Shown: positions 36,523 through 46,196 of the stretch, in pieces
Layout: the number at the start of each line of letters is the position of its first letter
Numbering within the stretch: the stretch's first letter is position 1
NCBI GenBank assembly: GCA_049115815.1
Contig: JAGDZO010000014.1
Coordinates: 178,032-242,031 of the forward strand
Origin: Marinoscillum sp049115815
Lineage (GTDB): Bacteria > Bacteroidota > Bacteroidia > Cytophagales > Cyclobacteriaceae
Reading direction: 5' to 3'
DNA: 64,000 nt
The notes under the pieces: generated by a model
What the model saw: the letters and a program-made list of their open reading frames with translations, nothing else
Told to the model about the DNA's origin: nothing
Databases searched by the model: none
Program-made: the position numbers and the translations under genes

Positions 36523-37419
36523 TCAATACTTACAACTTGTTGGATCTTCTTTGATATAGTAGGATTTGTAGTTTTTCGCACTAGCATCCATACATCCACA
36601 AAGATTCAATAATTCAATATTTTTGAAATCTATAGGGTGACTTTCTGCTTGCAGCGCAATATATCCTGCATCTAAAGTAGTTCCAGATTTAGCTTCCCAA
36701 AAATCTATCCGGTCTATAATTCCCAAGTTTTTCCAGGCTCTCTCTTTCTGTTTATTATTGGTAAAACCGCTTCCGATTTTTGGTTTTTGAAAACGCAGAA
36801 CCGTATCTCCTTCAACCATAAAAACCATATACTCCCCTCCCATCACTAAAGCTTCTACATGCACCCACCTATCTCCATCATAGGTCAAAGAATGGGATTG
36901 GACACAATGGTCATAATTGACCGTATCACCTAATTCAACGAATGTTCCCGGAGTGCATACGTTAGCTGTTGGGCGATCGCCTGTACCAAGGCCTCCGAGT
37001 AGTTGCAGCTCCACCGAAACTGGAAAATTCTGATCTAATTCGTTACTCTGAGCAGATTGAGCATGTAACATTACTCCACTATTTCTTACATTCCATTTAG
37101 CACCCCCTTCGAGCTGATCGCCAACAAATCGGTAATCAAAACGAAGTTTATAATACGAGAATGGAGTTTCGTAATAGATATGGCCATATCTATCATTGAA
37201 CTGTTGATAGTCCTCATAGCTGATTCTGAGCATGCCATCCTCTACTCTAAAGGTATTACTAAAGTTCTCATTCAATTCCAATCCAGCAATCTTGACATCC
37301 CAGCCGGTCAAATCACGACTATTGAATAATTGCTGCCAATCTTCCTTTTCTTGTTGGGTATTTCCAAGATTCATTATCGCCAAAACAGAAAATAGGAGTA
37401 TTAAGACGTAGTTCATCAT
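36523..37419 (-). CDS. DUF1080 (3-keto-disaccharide hydrolase-like) secreted protein
   Basis: A 298-residue exported protein with a DUF1080 concanavalin-like domain (about 25-270). Hallmarks are WQQLFNSRDLTGW at the start, GHIYYETPFSYYKLRFDYR, a NSGVMLH strand and HPIDFKNIELL at the end. Some members of this family cleave 3-keto-glycosides. The C-terminus carries a short cysteine motif (GCMDASAKNY then SCKY) of the kind also found in the haloperoxidase fusion protein. It heads the operon that continues with the nucleoside-hydrolase-like gene and a sulfatase. No sugar 3-dehydrogenase is present in the window, so a keto-glycoside route here would need an enzyme encoded elsewhere. Confidence 0.85.
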   Translation of the reverse strand: MMNYVLILLFSVLAIMNLGNTQQEKEDWQQLFNSRDLTGWDVKIAGLELNENFSNTFRVEDGMLRISYEDYQQFNDRYGHIYYETPFSYYKLRFDYRFVGDQLEGGAKWNVRNSGVMLHAQSAQSNELDQNFPVSVELQLLGGLGTGDRPTANVCTPGTFVELGDTVNYDHCVQSHSLTYDGDRWVHVEALVMGGEYMVFMVEGDTVLRFQKPKIGSGFTNNKQKERAWKNLGIIDRIDFWEAKSGTTLDAGYIALQAESHPIDFKNIELLNLCGCMDASAKNYKSYYIKEDPTSCKY

Positions 37420-37489
37420 TGATAGAATTGATCAAGATAGCGTTGGGTTACAACCAAGCCATTCTCTTAAATTTAGCTGATTTAAACTT

Positions 37490-37500
37490 CGGTTAAACCG
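37490..37500. repeat. Inverted repeat CGGTTAAACCG upstream of the GH43 gene
   Basis: A perfect 5+1+5 inverted repeat lies in the 180-bp divergent region between the DUF1080 and GH43 genes, 100 bp before the GH43 ATG. It is a possible operator. No G-run motif of the type seen near other operons is present in this region. Confidence 0.3.
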
Positions 37501-37599
37501 ATGAATAAGCGCAATGGATTGTCTTTAAGCACTATCTGATTAATGATTATTTTCATCTAAACTTCTTATCGCCTCACCTACTATTCAAACTTTACCTTC

Positions 37600-38940
37600 A
37601 TGAAGCTAGGATTCTTACTCACACCATTGCTCTTGTTGTTCATGCTAAGACTCTCAGCACAAAATCCGCTTATCACCCATATGTATACTGCTGACCCAAC
37701 AGCACGAGTCTTTGATGGTAAGCTATATGTATATCCTTCTTCGGATGTAATTCCCCCTGAAGGAATAGAAGCTCCACGTTTCTGTATGCCGGGATATAAT
37801 GTCTTTACGCTTGAAGGTGGACTTACGTGGAAAGATCATGGAAACATATTGGACCACAATGAGGTGCCTTGGGGTGTAAAAGACGCCTACGCTATGTGGG
37901 CACCTGATTGCATCAAGAAAGGTGACACTTATTACTACTACTTCCCAGACAAAGCTGCCAATGACAATGCGTTCAGAAGAATAGGTGTGGGTACTTCAAA
38001 AAGCCCTTCGGGTCCCTTTAAGTGGGAAAAGAATTTCATTGAAGGTGTAAGTGGCATAGATCCAGGATTGTTCTTAGATGATGATGGTACGGCTTATCTA
38101 TATTATGGTGGTGGTCAGGAGCTATTTGTAACTCCGCTAAAAGACAATATGAAGGAAATAGCTGCGGCTCCCACTAAGATAGAAGGTCTACCAGCTGGCT
38201 ACAAGGAAGGTTCATTTACATTCAAAAAAGACGGGAAATACTATTTCACTTTTGCTCATGTCTTCCCTCAAGAAGGCTACACCATAGGGTATGCCACTGG
38301 TGATAATCCCTTCGGACCTTTTGAATATAGAGGCAAAATCATGGATAATATAGACAATGGCACTAATCACCATTCTATCGTCAAATATCAAGATCGATGG
38401 ATTCTCTTCTATCACTTTTGGGAGGTCAGTGGATTTAATAAGTTAAGATCCATGTGCGCTGACTACATGGAATTCATAGAAAAAGATGGATCTATCAGAA
38501 AAGTAAAGCCAACAAAAAGAGGAATAGGTACAGCTATCTTAGGGGATACGTTGCAAGTAGATAGATATAGTGAAATACATGGTGCTCAGACAGCATTCGT
38601 AGGAGGAAATGAACCAAAGGGCTGGATGATAGCGGAAACGAGAAGTTACAGCTGGGTGCGCTTTGATCGGGTGGATTTTGGTAAAGGAGAAGCTAAAAAT
38701 CTGCAAGTCCGAATGGCATCTGGTCAGCGTATAGGATCTATAGAATTTCGATCAAATCATCCAAAAGGAGATTTGATTGCTGAAGTTCCTGTCAGCTTTA
38801 CTGGTGGTTGGAATACATGGGAGACCAAAACGATCAGTGTTACAAATCCCTTATCTGGAGTTCAAAACCTAGTGCTTGTTTTCAAAGGAGAACCTGGTAG
38901 TACTAAAGTGGCGAATGTCAATTGGTTAATTATCGAATAA
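37600..38940 (+). CDS. GH43-family glycosidase with C-terminal CBM6-like domain
   Basis: A 446-residue secreted enzyme: signal peptide (to LSAQN), five-bladed GH43 propeller (about 25-310) and a beta-sandwich of CBM6 type (about 320-446, with a GWNTW segment). The catalytic triad is placed as Asp32 in TADPTA (base), Asp154 in GIDPGLF (pKa modulator) and Glu203 in KEGSF (acid). Early PRFCMPGYNVF and MWAPDC segments fit the subfamilies with a CBM6 tail, whose known activities include alpha-L-arabinofuranosidase, beta-xylosidase and beta-D-galactofuranosidase. It forms a single plus-strand unit between two minus-strand operons and may remove a side-chain sugar of the algal glycan. The specific activity is unresolved. 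Confidence 0.9.
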   Translation: MKLGFLLTPLLLLFMLRLSAQNPLITHMYTADPTARVFDGKLYVYPSSDVIPPEGIEAPRFCMPGYNVFTLEGGLTWKDHGNILDHNEVPWGVKDAYAMWAPDCIKKGDTYYYYFPDKAANDNAFRRIGVGTSKSPSGPFKWEKNFIEGVSGIDPGLFLDDDGTAYLYYGGGQELFVTPLKDNMKEIAAAPTKIEGLPAGYKEGSFTFKKDGKYYFTFAHVFPQEGYTIGYATGDNPFGPFEYRGKIMDNIDNGTNHHSIVKYQDRWILFYHFWEVSGFNKLRSMCADYMEFIEKDGSIRKVKPTKRGIGTAILGDTLQVDRYSEIHGAQTAFVGGNEPKGWMIAETRSYSWVRFDRVDFGKGEAKNLQVRMASGQRIGSIEFRSNHPKGDLIAEVPVSFTGGWNTWETKTISVTNPLSGVQNLVLVFKGEPGSTKVANVNWLIIE

Positions 38941-38974
38941 GCGCACACCGAAAAATTAAATCGTAAAACGCTAG

Positions 38975-40291
38975 TCAATAGAGTTGTACTTCTACATACT
39001 CATTTTCATTATATCTAATAGTCAGGAAACAAGACTCATTTGAATGGTCTATTCGATTTACTTTCAAAGACAGACTATCTCCAGTTGCTATCAGCCGATT
39101 GTTATAATCTCGCTTTAATTGAAAAATATCATTGGACGAAAGAGACACCTCATTGATAAATAGTCCTGTATTGCCTTGTGTATTATAGAGCACAACAACA
39201 CCTTCCTCTTTGACTATTTTCACTTTATTATCTACGTCCAATACACCGGCGATAAGTAGGTCACCTTGAGGTTCATTCTTTCCATATACCTCCATATTGT
39301 GTTGGCGCCCTCCCCCGCGTACTGGCGAACCTCCGGCGATGAATATACCATCTCCAGAAACAATGGCTTGTGTGCCATGTCGAGGATGAACCATCATGCC
39401 GCCCGATTTCCACTCCTCAGTTTTAGGATCATATATTTCTGTTTTTCGGTAAGCAGGTCCATGTTTGGATCCTTCACCTCCAATGACATACAGCAAGTCA
39501 TCTAATACAGCCACGCCTGGCGCTGCTCGTGGTGTAGGGATACCTTGATCCAAAACTGACCAAGTGTTGCTTTCAAAATCATAGATTTCTACTTCAGAAG
39601 GCAATGGAGCAAACACACCACCCTCACCTCCAGATTTCCTTCCTGCCACAGCGTATAATAGTCCATCAATAACCGCAGCACTGAAATGGTCACGAGCTAC
39701 CGAAGCGTCTTTCAGGATGCTCCATTTTCCCGTAGATGGATCATAACTATCAAACCAAGAAACATAACCTCCATCATGTCCTATGGTATTGCCACCGATC
39801 ACATAGAATCTATTATCATAAACAACCAATCCCGCTCCACCTCTTCGGCGCTCCTTTGGGATTTCAGGTCCTTTTATCCACCTATCGATGGGTGGGTGAT
39901 AGATCCAAATGTTTTCTTCTGGCTCTTCTTTCGGAAAATTATTGGTTTTGAATGAGCCAATCACCCAGACCAAACCCTGATATGACGTAGCCTGAAAATG
40001 ATTAAACTCTTTGGGGGCTTCCGCTCCCTGACTCCATGAATCGGTTTTGTAATCGTAGATATCTAAACGTCTGGCAGACTCCCTTCCACCAAACATGATA
40101 AACTTATCTCCCGCCTGAACAAATGAGCATTCGTGCCGTGCAACATAGTCCTCGCTTTCTTCCAAATCTCTCCATCCTAACTTCGATATGGAAGGGTTAT
40201 GTTCATTTTGTGGTGTATTCTCCTTGCCTTGGCATAAGCCAACTTCCAGACCCATGATTATTAAGAGAATACTGAGCGCAATGTTTTTCAT
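38975..40291 (-). CDS. Secreted kelch-repeat protein
   Basis: A 438-residue protein with a signal peptide ending near GLCQG. About six kelch motifs (50-330) are recognised by paired glycines and patterns such as FIMFGG, FYVIGGN, LLYAVAGRKSGGEGG and LLYVIGGEG, forming a six- or seven-bladed propeller. A beta-rich region (340-438) follows. Kelch propellers of this kind include sialic acid mutarotases and galactose-oxidase-like folds, but the copper ligands of galactose oxidase are not apparent. It lies 90 bp downstream of the GH86 gene. A role in sugar epimer conversion or glycan binding is possible; none is supported directly. Confidence 0.8.
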   Translation of the reverse strand: MKNIALSILLIIMGLEVGLCQGKENTPQNEHNPSISKLGWRDLEESEDYVARHECSFVQAGDKFIMFGGRESARRLDIYDYKTDSWSQGAEAPKEFNHFQATSYQGLVWVIGSFKTNNFPKEEPEENIWIYHPPIDRWIKGPEIPKERRRGGAGLVVYDNRFYVIGGNTIGHDGGYVSWFDSYDPSTGKWSILKDASVARDHFSAAVIDGLLYAVAGRKSGGEGGVFAPLPSEVEIYDFESNTWSVLDQGIPTPRAAPGVAVLDDLLYVIGGEGSKHGPAYRKTEIYDPKTEEWKSGGMMVHPRHGTQAIVSGDGIFIAGGSPVRGGGRQHNMEVYGKNEPQGDLLIAGVLDVDNKVKIVKEEGVVVLYNTQGNTGLFINEVSLSSNDIFQLKRDYNNRLIATGDSLSLKVNRIDHSNESCFLTIRYNENEYVEVQLY

Positions 40292-40381
40292 AAAGTGAAT
40301 TTCAATTCAATGATGAAAAGCCAAATTCCCAATATTTGAGCTCCATATAGGAATCTATTAGGTTTAGAAAATTATGTAGTC

Positions 40382-42598
40382 CTATTTAATAATTAAAGAT
40401 CCACTTTTTCCAGACCCATCTGATGAAAGGGTATAGAAATACAACCCACTCCTTAGCCCACTCACATCGACTCGATCATGACTATTAATTTGTTGAGATA
40501 GCACCTCTTGACCCGCGGCATTGTATAGTTTGATGGCGAAATCCTCAGATGATTCTAACCTAACAATCAGAAAATCATCAGCAGGATTGGGATATATCAA
40601 TACCTGGCTATTGTCTATGCCCAGCAGTGGATCGATTACGGGAGCCTCAGATCGAATCAACTCATCAGAAAATCCGAATACCTGCATGGCAACAGAGCTA
40701 ATATGGCCACCCTGATCTGGGAAGGTTACTTCTATTTCATTGTTGATTTGCAGTAGTTCATATGGTACATCTATCTCTATCACACCAAAAAATGTATCTC
40801 TATCTCTTTGTGGATCTCCTCGATAATCCGCTGGCACGGGAACCTCTGTTCCATTTACCTTGACTGAAGGCATCAGCGACTTATTGTGTGGGCGTCCCAT
40901 TCCCAAACGCAATACAGCCTCGCCATGCATTGTGGTAACCACATCTTTTATCTCAAAAACTAGTGGAGAATTAGATGAAATCGGTTTATAATAATCCGTG
41001 GCATAATACTTCACCTCTTCAGATGTACGAGAGACCTCTATTGAACCAGATAAAGTGTATTCAAAAATCATAGTTCCCTCGGCCTTAATTTCAAAGGTTG
41101 CTGGAATATCTGATGACCCATAGGTAGTAGTAGCTAAAATCCCTGCATTATCATCAAAAACAGGGTTGGTATCATCTAGCCAATAACTCTTTACAGACAA
41201 TCCTTCTATAGCAAGTTCATTGATATCAGTAAGGTTTATTGCTACTTCTTTGTTTTCCCAAGCAAGATTGTTGAGTACCACGTAGGCTTTATTGCCGTCC
41301 ACGTATGCGTCCGTTTGTATATCCAGATGCGTGGCTTTCGAATCTACCCGAGTTCCTTTGATATCTGACCACAGCTGATAAAAATGAACACGATCGGTAT
41401 AGATAGACTTACCCGTAAGGCTTTCAGGTTCATTTTCATATCTGAGTAGCCTAGCCTGCCAGGTGCTGTTGGCACTTGGCGTTCCCCACTTGGCCTTGAG
41501 CATGGTATAGTTCATAGCTGAACCAATCAGGTTTGGACGCTCCATAAATTGCATCACCTGAGCATTGGCCGCTGTGTTGTGTAAATAATCTCTGTATGCT
41601 GTCCAAGCACCCTGATAATCATGCGATGAAGCACCATATTCAGATATAACGAATGGTTTGACATAGCCAAATTTCATGACGCTGTATTGCTCTAGCATAT
41701 CAAAAGTGGCCTCCATATTACTCCCCCTGCGAAGCTTTTTCTTTCCATTACTAATGGATGGAAAATCGTAGAGATGAATCGACCAGCAATCCATGTATTC
41801 GCCAGACATATCCATAAATTTCTTCCATCTATTTTCCCATCGCTGAAAGTTGTCCTCCTCTAAGTTTGGAAAAGCTGTACAATACCCAGCGATCAATACG
41901 TCTGGATTTATCTTTTTCACCTCTCTCGCTACAGCATTGTGAAATCTAAATGCATCGTCTATTTCGTTGTATAAATCCCAAAGTGGTTCGTTTGTAACTT
42001 CTACAAACGCAGGAGCTGGCTGTCCTGTCGCACCTCCTTCTCCGAAAAAATTCTTAATAAAATGACCATAGAACTCACCGCTCGCGGTACCAAAAGGTTC
42101 TGCTTCTGTATCAGTTTGTGAAAATGCCCACCCTTTATTGGTCAGCTTACCGTCAGGGTAAAATGGATGTAATTGAGTGCACAATATCTGATTGTGTCTG
42201 GACTCGTAAGCGTGCCAAGAAGTATTGTTGGCGTAAGTATTTCTACGCTTCGCACCCTCTGCTTCTATCTGACTCACATTCGCAAAACCTGGTCTATTCG
42301 GATCCTCTTCCACTACAGAGTTCATAATCCACTGGATAGAGCCAGTATTTCTCCCTATATAAACATCATTTTCTACTAGAAATTCATGGATCAAATTATC
42401 TGTGAAATTCTCAGACTCATACCAATCTCTGTCATCCACTCCAGCATGGATCGTGAAAAAGCGCTCTCGTTTGAGTTCTTTCACGTCACCTACGGTATGG
42501 TTAAAATTTAACTGGACATCAACATTCACAGTTTGTGCCATCAGGCCTAAGGCCATGCTCATGCAAAGTGAGAAATTCAATATTATTCTTAATCCCAT
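40382..42598 (-). CDS. GH86-family beta-agarase/porphyranase with T9SS sorting domain
   Basis: A 738-residue secreted enzyme. After the signal peptide (to LMAQT) comes a GH86 catalytic barrel (about 25-400): Glu204 in VEVTNEP is the acid/base and Glu320 in VISEYG the nucleophile. Beta-sandwich domains follow (about 400-650), then a T9SS type A sorting domain (667-738, IYPNP to the terminal SLIIK). GH86 comprises beta-agarases and beta-porphyranases, so together with the GH16 enzymes it sets the substrate as an agar-type galactan. The ATG at 42598 avoids overlap with the upstream gene (stop at 42616). It is part of the operon that begins with susC. Confidence 0.93.
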   Translation of the reverse strand: MGLRIILNFSLCMSMALGLMAQTVNVDVQLNFNHTVGDVKELKRERFFTIHAGVDDRDWYESENFTDNLIHEFLVENDVYIGRNTGSIQWIMNSVVEEDPNRPGFANVSQIEAEGAKRRNTYANNTSWHAYESRHNQILCTQLHPFYPDGKLTNKGWAFSQTDTEAEPFGTASGEFYGHFIKNFFGEGGATGQPAPAFVEVTNEPLWDLYNEIDDAFRFHNAVAREVKKINPDVLIAGYCTAFPNLEEDNFQRWENRWKKFMDMSGEYMDCWSIHLYDFPSISNGKKKLRRGSNMEATFDMLEQYSVMKFGYVKPFVISEYGASSHDYQGAWTAYRDYLHNTAANAQVMQFMERPNLIGSAMNYTMLKAKWGTPSANSTWQARLLRYENEPESLTGKSIYTDRVHFYQLWSDIKGTRVDSKATHLDIQTDAYVDGNKAYVVLNNLAWENKEVAINLTDINELAIEGLSVKSYWLDDTNPVFDDNAGILATTTYGSSDIPATFEIKAEGTMIFEYTLSGSIEVSRTSEEVKYYATDYYKPISSNSPLVFEIKDVVTTMHGEAVLRLGMGRPHNKSLMPSVKVNGTEVPVPADYRGDPQRDRDTFFGVIEIDVPYELLQINNEIEVTFPDQGGHISSVAMQVFGFSDELIRSEAPVIDPLLGIDNSQVLIYPNPADDFLIVRLESSEDFAIKLYNAAGQEVLSQQINSHDRVDVSGLRSGLYFYTLSSDGSGKSGSLIIK

Positions 42599-42615
42599 TA
42601 ATCTTGTATTTACTC

Positions 42616-45600
42616 TTATTTGACAACAAATTTGAAACACACCATGCTTCCTGTTGATGAAACTTTCATCATATAAACTCCACTACATAATGCAGACAGA
42701 TCAATACTGCCATTAGTACCATTGATGGTACCTGATAATAGAGATCTTCCGGAAATATCAACCACGACATAATTAGCCTCAGAGCTTAATCCTTCAACCA
42801 CGACATGATCCACTACTGGATTGGGATAGAATGAAACTTTATCCTGATTCAATGAAAGTGTCTGACATGCTCCAGTCTCCTCCATCTTGCCAGTATTGCC
42901 CCCAACACACAAGCCACACTTATCTACAAACGCTGAACCGCCAAGGTCTCCATGACAATCTTCAACAGGACAGTCACCCTCGTTAGGCGTCACTCCAGTA
43001 TTTCCACCTGAGCAAACACCGCACTTGTCTATGCTCGCAGTACCCCCATTGTCACCATTACAATCAGGTGCACTTGAACCATCCAATTGCCAATCTGGTC
43101 CAGGAACCCAATAATCTTGTCCTCGTTCGTATGCCCCTACATCTGGAAACTCACCCACAAATCCATCCGTGTATCCTGATACTACCTTACCTCCATCTAC
43201 AGCTGATTCTCCTGCCTTGGGCATGAAGTTTCGATTGTCAAAGTCTTCAAACGGATCGGCCGATAACTCAAGTATTACAGAATTACTCTCATCTGTATGG
43301 TGAAGCTCCGAGTTATTCGCTAGCGTGTTATAAACTGGCACATTTGTAAATTCATAGCCATTGACCCATCTTCCCATAGTGCTACTATTCGGCCCATCGT
43401 TACTCCAGATGGTGTTGTTATAAATCTCAAGATTGGTTCCTGCCCAATTGATTTGGATTCCAGTCCATTCCATATTCCAAATCACGTTGTGATCCGTGAT
43501 TACATTTGCCGTAGAGTTATCTAAGTAAACACCACAGCCTTTATAACTATCGAAATTCTCATTGCGAGAAGATATATCATGTATCCAGTTATGATGAATA
43601 CGTGTATTGCCATAATCACCACAGCACATATAAATCGCACCACAATCATCATTGATGAGATTGGAAGCATACATGTCATTGAACGCTATCTCAGCTCCCT
43701 TACCACCACCATTGATTAGATCTCTTCCAGAATTGAAAATTTCATTACCCAAAATTTTATTCTTTCCGCCAAGGCGAATAGCTGCCTCATAGCTCCCTAA
43801 GTAATTGAAATTTCCGATGTAGTTATTGCTTATTACATTGTCGTTACCATTCACGAGTATGCCTGATCCCGAACCCCATTGAATGTTGTTGTTGGTAATG
43901 GTGTTTCTAGCAGATCCATTGTTAAGTTCGATAGAAGCTGTCCCTGGTCTAAAACTTAGTTTTTGTCCAGATCCTGCAGCTCCCAATGAATGATTACCAT
44001 GAAGTATTTCACAATTCTCAATACGCGAGTCGACTGTGTTTTTCATTGAAACCATAGCACCCATGATCTTGATCCCATCAATTTCAATTCTTTCCTTGCC
44101 GTCAAGGCCAAAAGCCACTACCCTCTGCCTGACAAGCACTTCTTTATTGGTAAGATCAATTGATCCCGGAGCATGAAAATATATGGTTCGTGTTTGACCA
44201 TTGATATACCACTCCCCTTCAGCATCTAGCGCCCCCAGTGAATTGTAAAGTATCATCTCTCCTCCATCAGCAGGGCTGTGACTTCCAGCGAAATGCCAAT
44301 CAGAGGAAAGTGTATTGTATCCTACAGACCCAGCTGTGTTGGAGGTGATTGGTGTTCTCCAAGATGTCCATCTACTCTTACCCAAAAACCATAAGGTGCC
44401 GCCAGATTCAAAATTTTGATCCGGGATGCTAGCATCATCTATTTTAGTGACGGTACCAGTTACTTTTAGCGCTTCTATATCGAAAGGATTATAATTGGTT
44501 TTGTTCGGCCAGCGCGCAAGATTCATAATCTCATTATCGAATAATACATGATTCTGATCACTCAAGCTGACATTCAAAGTAGCCTTGTATATGTTTCCAT
44601 CGTGCTTCTCCCATCCACTGATTGGATCGAAACCCGAAACTATTACCTCTTCTCCAGGCGCTGCGGTGAATTTCACTCCCGAACTTGCCGGCACCACCGT
44701 CTCATAATAAGTTCCACCACCAATGATGCATTCCTCCCCGTCTATCATCACAGTAGCTGCTTTCTGAATGGTAAGAAATGGAGCATCAGCAGTTCCAGGA
44801 TTGCTGTTGCTTCCATTTTTCGCTACATAGAATTTGCCGTCAAAGCAGCTAACAGATGCATCATCACAAGAAAGCACGTTGAAAGAAGTAGTAGCCGAGG
44901 CAGGTTTGTAATTATCGGATTCCACGACAGTGCCTGTCACAGTCACCATCCCAGTAGATCCGCTCAAAGTGATGATATCATCTTCTATTGAAGCTGGTCC
45001 ATCCACGGTGTAAGCTAAGCTAAGACCGGAACTAGCACTTCCGATGACTTGAAAGGGTCGGTTTACTGCTCCTTTATCCTCTATAGACTCTATGGTGACC
45101 GTCTGTTCTGCTTTTAAAACCTCAAAGTTTTGTATCACTGGTTCGGCGGAATTAAAGGAATCATCTCCAGCTTGCTCTGCACTAATACTGGCAGTACCAG
45201 CCTTTAGTATAGTCACGATATTATCTTCTACACTTACATATTCTGATAATGAACTAAATGAAATAGGCAAACCCGAATCACTAGATGCCTGTAATTCGAA
45301 TGGGGAATCTCCAAAAGTTTTATCTGAAATGGCAGCAAAGGTGATGGTTTGATTAGACTTGTTGGGATCTGTCACTATCAAGGTCTGAGCAACATTTTCG
45401 GCAGGAGCATAGTTATCGTCCCCAGCTTGGCTAGCAGTGATGACAGTGGAGCCATCAGAGACTATGGTAACCATGTCTCCTGCGATTGTAGCCACATCAG
45501 TATTCGAACTCTGATAGGTCACTGGCAAATTAGAGGAAGCAGTAGCATTCAATTGAAAAGCAGGTTCGCCAACCATTTTTGCTTCCAGCTCATTAAATGT

Positions 45601-46191
45601 GATAGTCTGAGCATCTTTAACCACTGTAGTGACAATGCTAAAGTCATCTATATAATAGGTGCCTACAAATGATCTGAAGTCTATATCAAAACGGATTTGA
45701 TTATAATCCGAAGCGGCATTATCTGTAGAGAAGGTCATTTCTACTTCCCTCCATTCACTGCCTCCTTCATATGGAAGAGTTTCCGAAGCTACATTTACAA
45801 CATTAGAAGAAGTAAAATCAGCTATCGACACAATGACTTCTTGAGGCCCTTCGTTCAGGGCTTTGATATAAAAGCTTATTTTGTAATCTGCATTAGGGAC
45901 CAATCCCGTTACTTCTCGTCTGATACCTGCCATACCTGCCACACTTGACCCTCCTGTTTCAGTAATAACTATTGAAATCCCGAAATTCCCTGTTCGTGCA
46001 GCAGTGGCATTTCTTGCCACATTCATCACACTCTCACCCCACCTTTTGAACAACCAATCATCAACGATATCTCCCCACAAAACATCATTGTCCTCAAAGC
46101 CGGCATTAGTTTTTAACACATTCTCTTGTGCCTTGACGAAAGATGAACTTATCAGACATAATACAATAAAGAACTTATAGATTTTAGTCAT
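42616..46191 (-). CDS. Giant secreted beta-helix protein with CBM, Ig-like repeats and T9SS domain
   Basis: A 1191-residue multidomain protein. In order: signal peptide (to KAQEN), a CBM4/9-like jelly roll (about 22-190), three Ig-like/MBG repeats of about 80 residues each starting QTITF, QTITF and QTVTI (195-430), a right-handed parallel beta-helix (about 445-1020, opening FYVAKNGSNSNPGT), two cysteine-rich repeats of the DCxGxxGG..DxCGxCxGG type (about 1041-1110), and a T9SS sorting domain (1115-1191, YPNP). The helix opening resembles GH141, PL6 and related families, but I cannot assign one. It lies between a sulfatase (5 bp) and the GH86 gene (17 bp). A polymer-acting hydrolase or lyase at the surface is the likely role. 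Confidence 0.85.
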   Translation of the reverse strand: MTKIYKFFIVLCLISSSFVKAQENVLKTNAGFEDNDVLWGDIVDDWLFKRWGESVMNVARNATAARTGNFGISIVITETGGSSVAGMAGIRREVTGLVPNADYKISFYIKALNEGPQEVIVSIADFTSSNVVNVASETLPYEGGSEWREVEMTFSTDNAASDYNQIRFDIDFRSFVGTYYIDDFSIVTTVVKDAQTITFNELEAKMVGEPAFQLNATASSNLPVTYQSSNTDVATIAGDMVTIVSDGSTVITASQAGDDNYAPAENVAQTLIVTDPNKSNQTITFAAISDKTFGDSPFELQASSDSGLPISFSSLSEYVSVEDNIVTILKAGTASISAEQAGDDSFNSAEPVIQNFEVLKAEQTVTIESIEDKGAVNRPFQVIGSASSGLSLAYTVDGPASIEDDIITLSGSTGMVTVTGTVVESDNYKPASATTSFNVLSCDDASVSCFDGKFYVAKNGSNSNPGTADAPFLTIQKAATVMIDGEECIIGGGTYYETVVPASSGVKFTAAPGEEVIVSGFDPISGWEKHDGNIYKATLNVSLSDQNHVLFDNEIMNLARWPNKTNYNPFDIEALKVTGTVTKIDDASIPDQNFESGGTLWFLGKSRWTSWRTPITSNTAGSVGYNTLSSDWHFAGSHSPADGGEMILYNSLGALDAEGEWYINGQTRTIYFHAPGSIDLTNKEVLVRQRVVAFGLDGKERIEIDGIKIMGAMVSMKNTVDSRIENCEILHGNHSLGAAGSGQKLSFRPGTASIELNNGSARNTITNNNIQWGSGSGILVNGNDNVISNNYIGNFNYLGSYEAAIRLGGKNKILGNEIFNSGRDLINGGGKGAEIAFNDMYASNLINDDCGAIYMCCGDYGNTRIHHNWIHDISSRNENFDSYKGCGVYLDNSTANVITDHNVIWNMEWTGIQINWAGTNLEIYNNTIWSNDGPNSSTMGRWVNGYEFTNVPVYNTLANNSELHHTDESNSVILELSADPFEDFDNRNFMPKAGESAVDGGKVVSGYTDGFVGEFPDVGAYERGQDYWVPGPDWQLDGSSAPDCNGDNGGTASIDKCGVCSGGNTGVTPNEGDCPVEDCHGDLGGSAFVDKCGLCVGGNTGKMEETGACQTLSLNQDKVSFYPNPVVDHVVVEGLSSEANYVVVDISGRSLLSGTINGTNGSIDLSALCSGVYMMKVSSTGSMVCFKFVVK

Positions 46192-46196
46192 TATTA

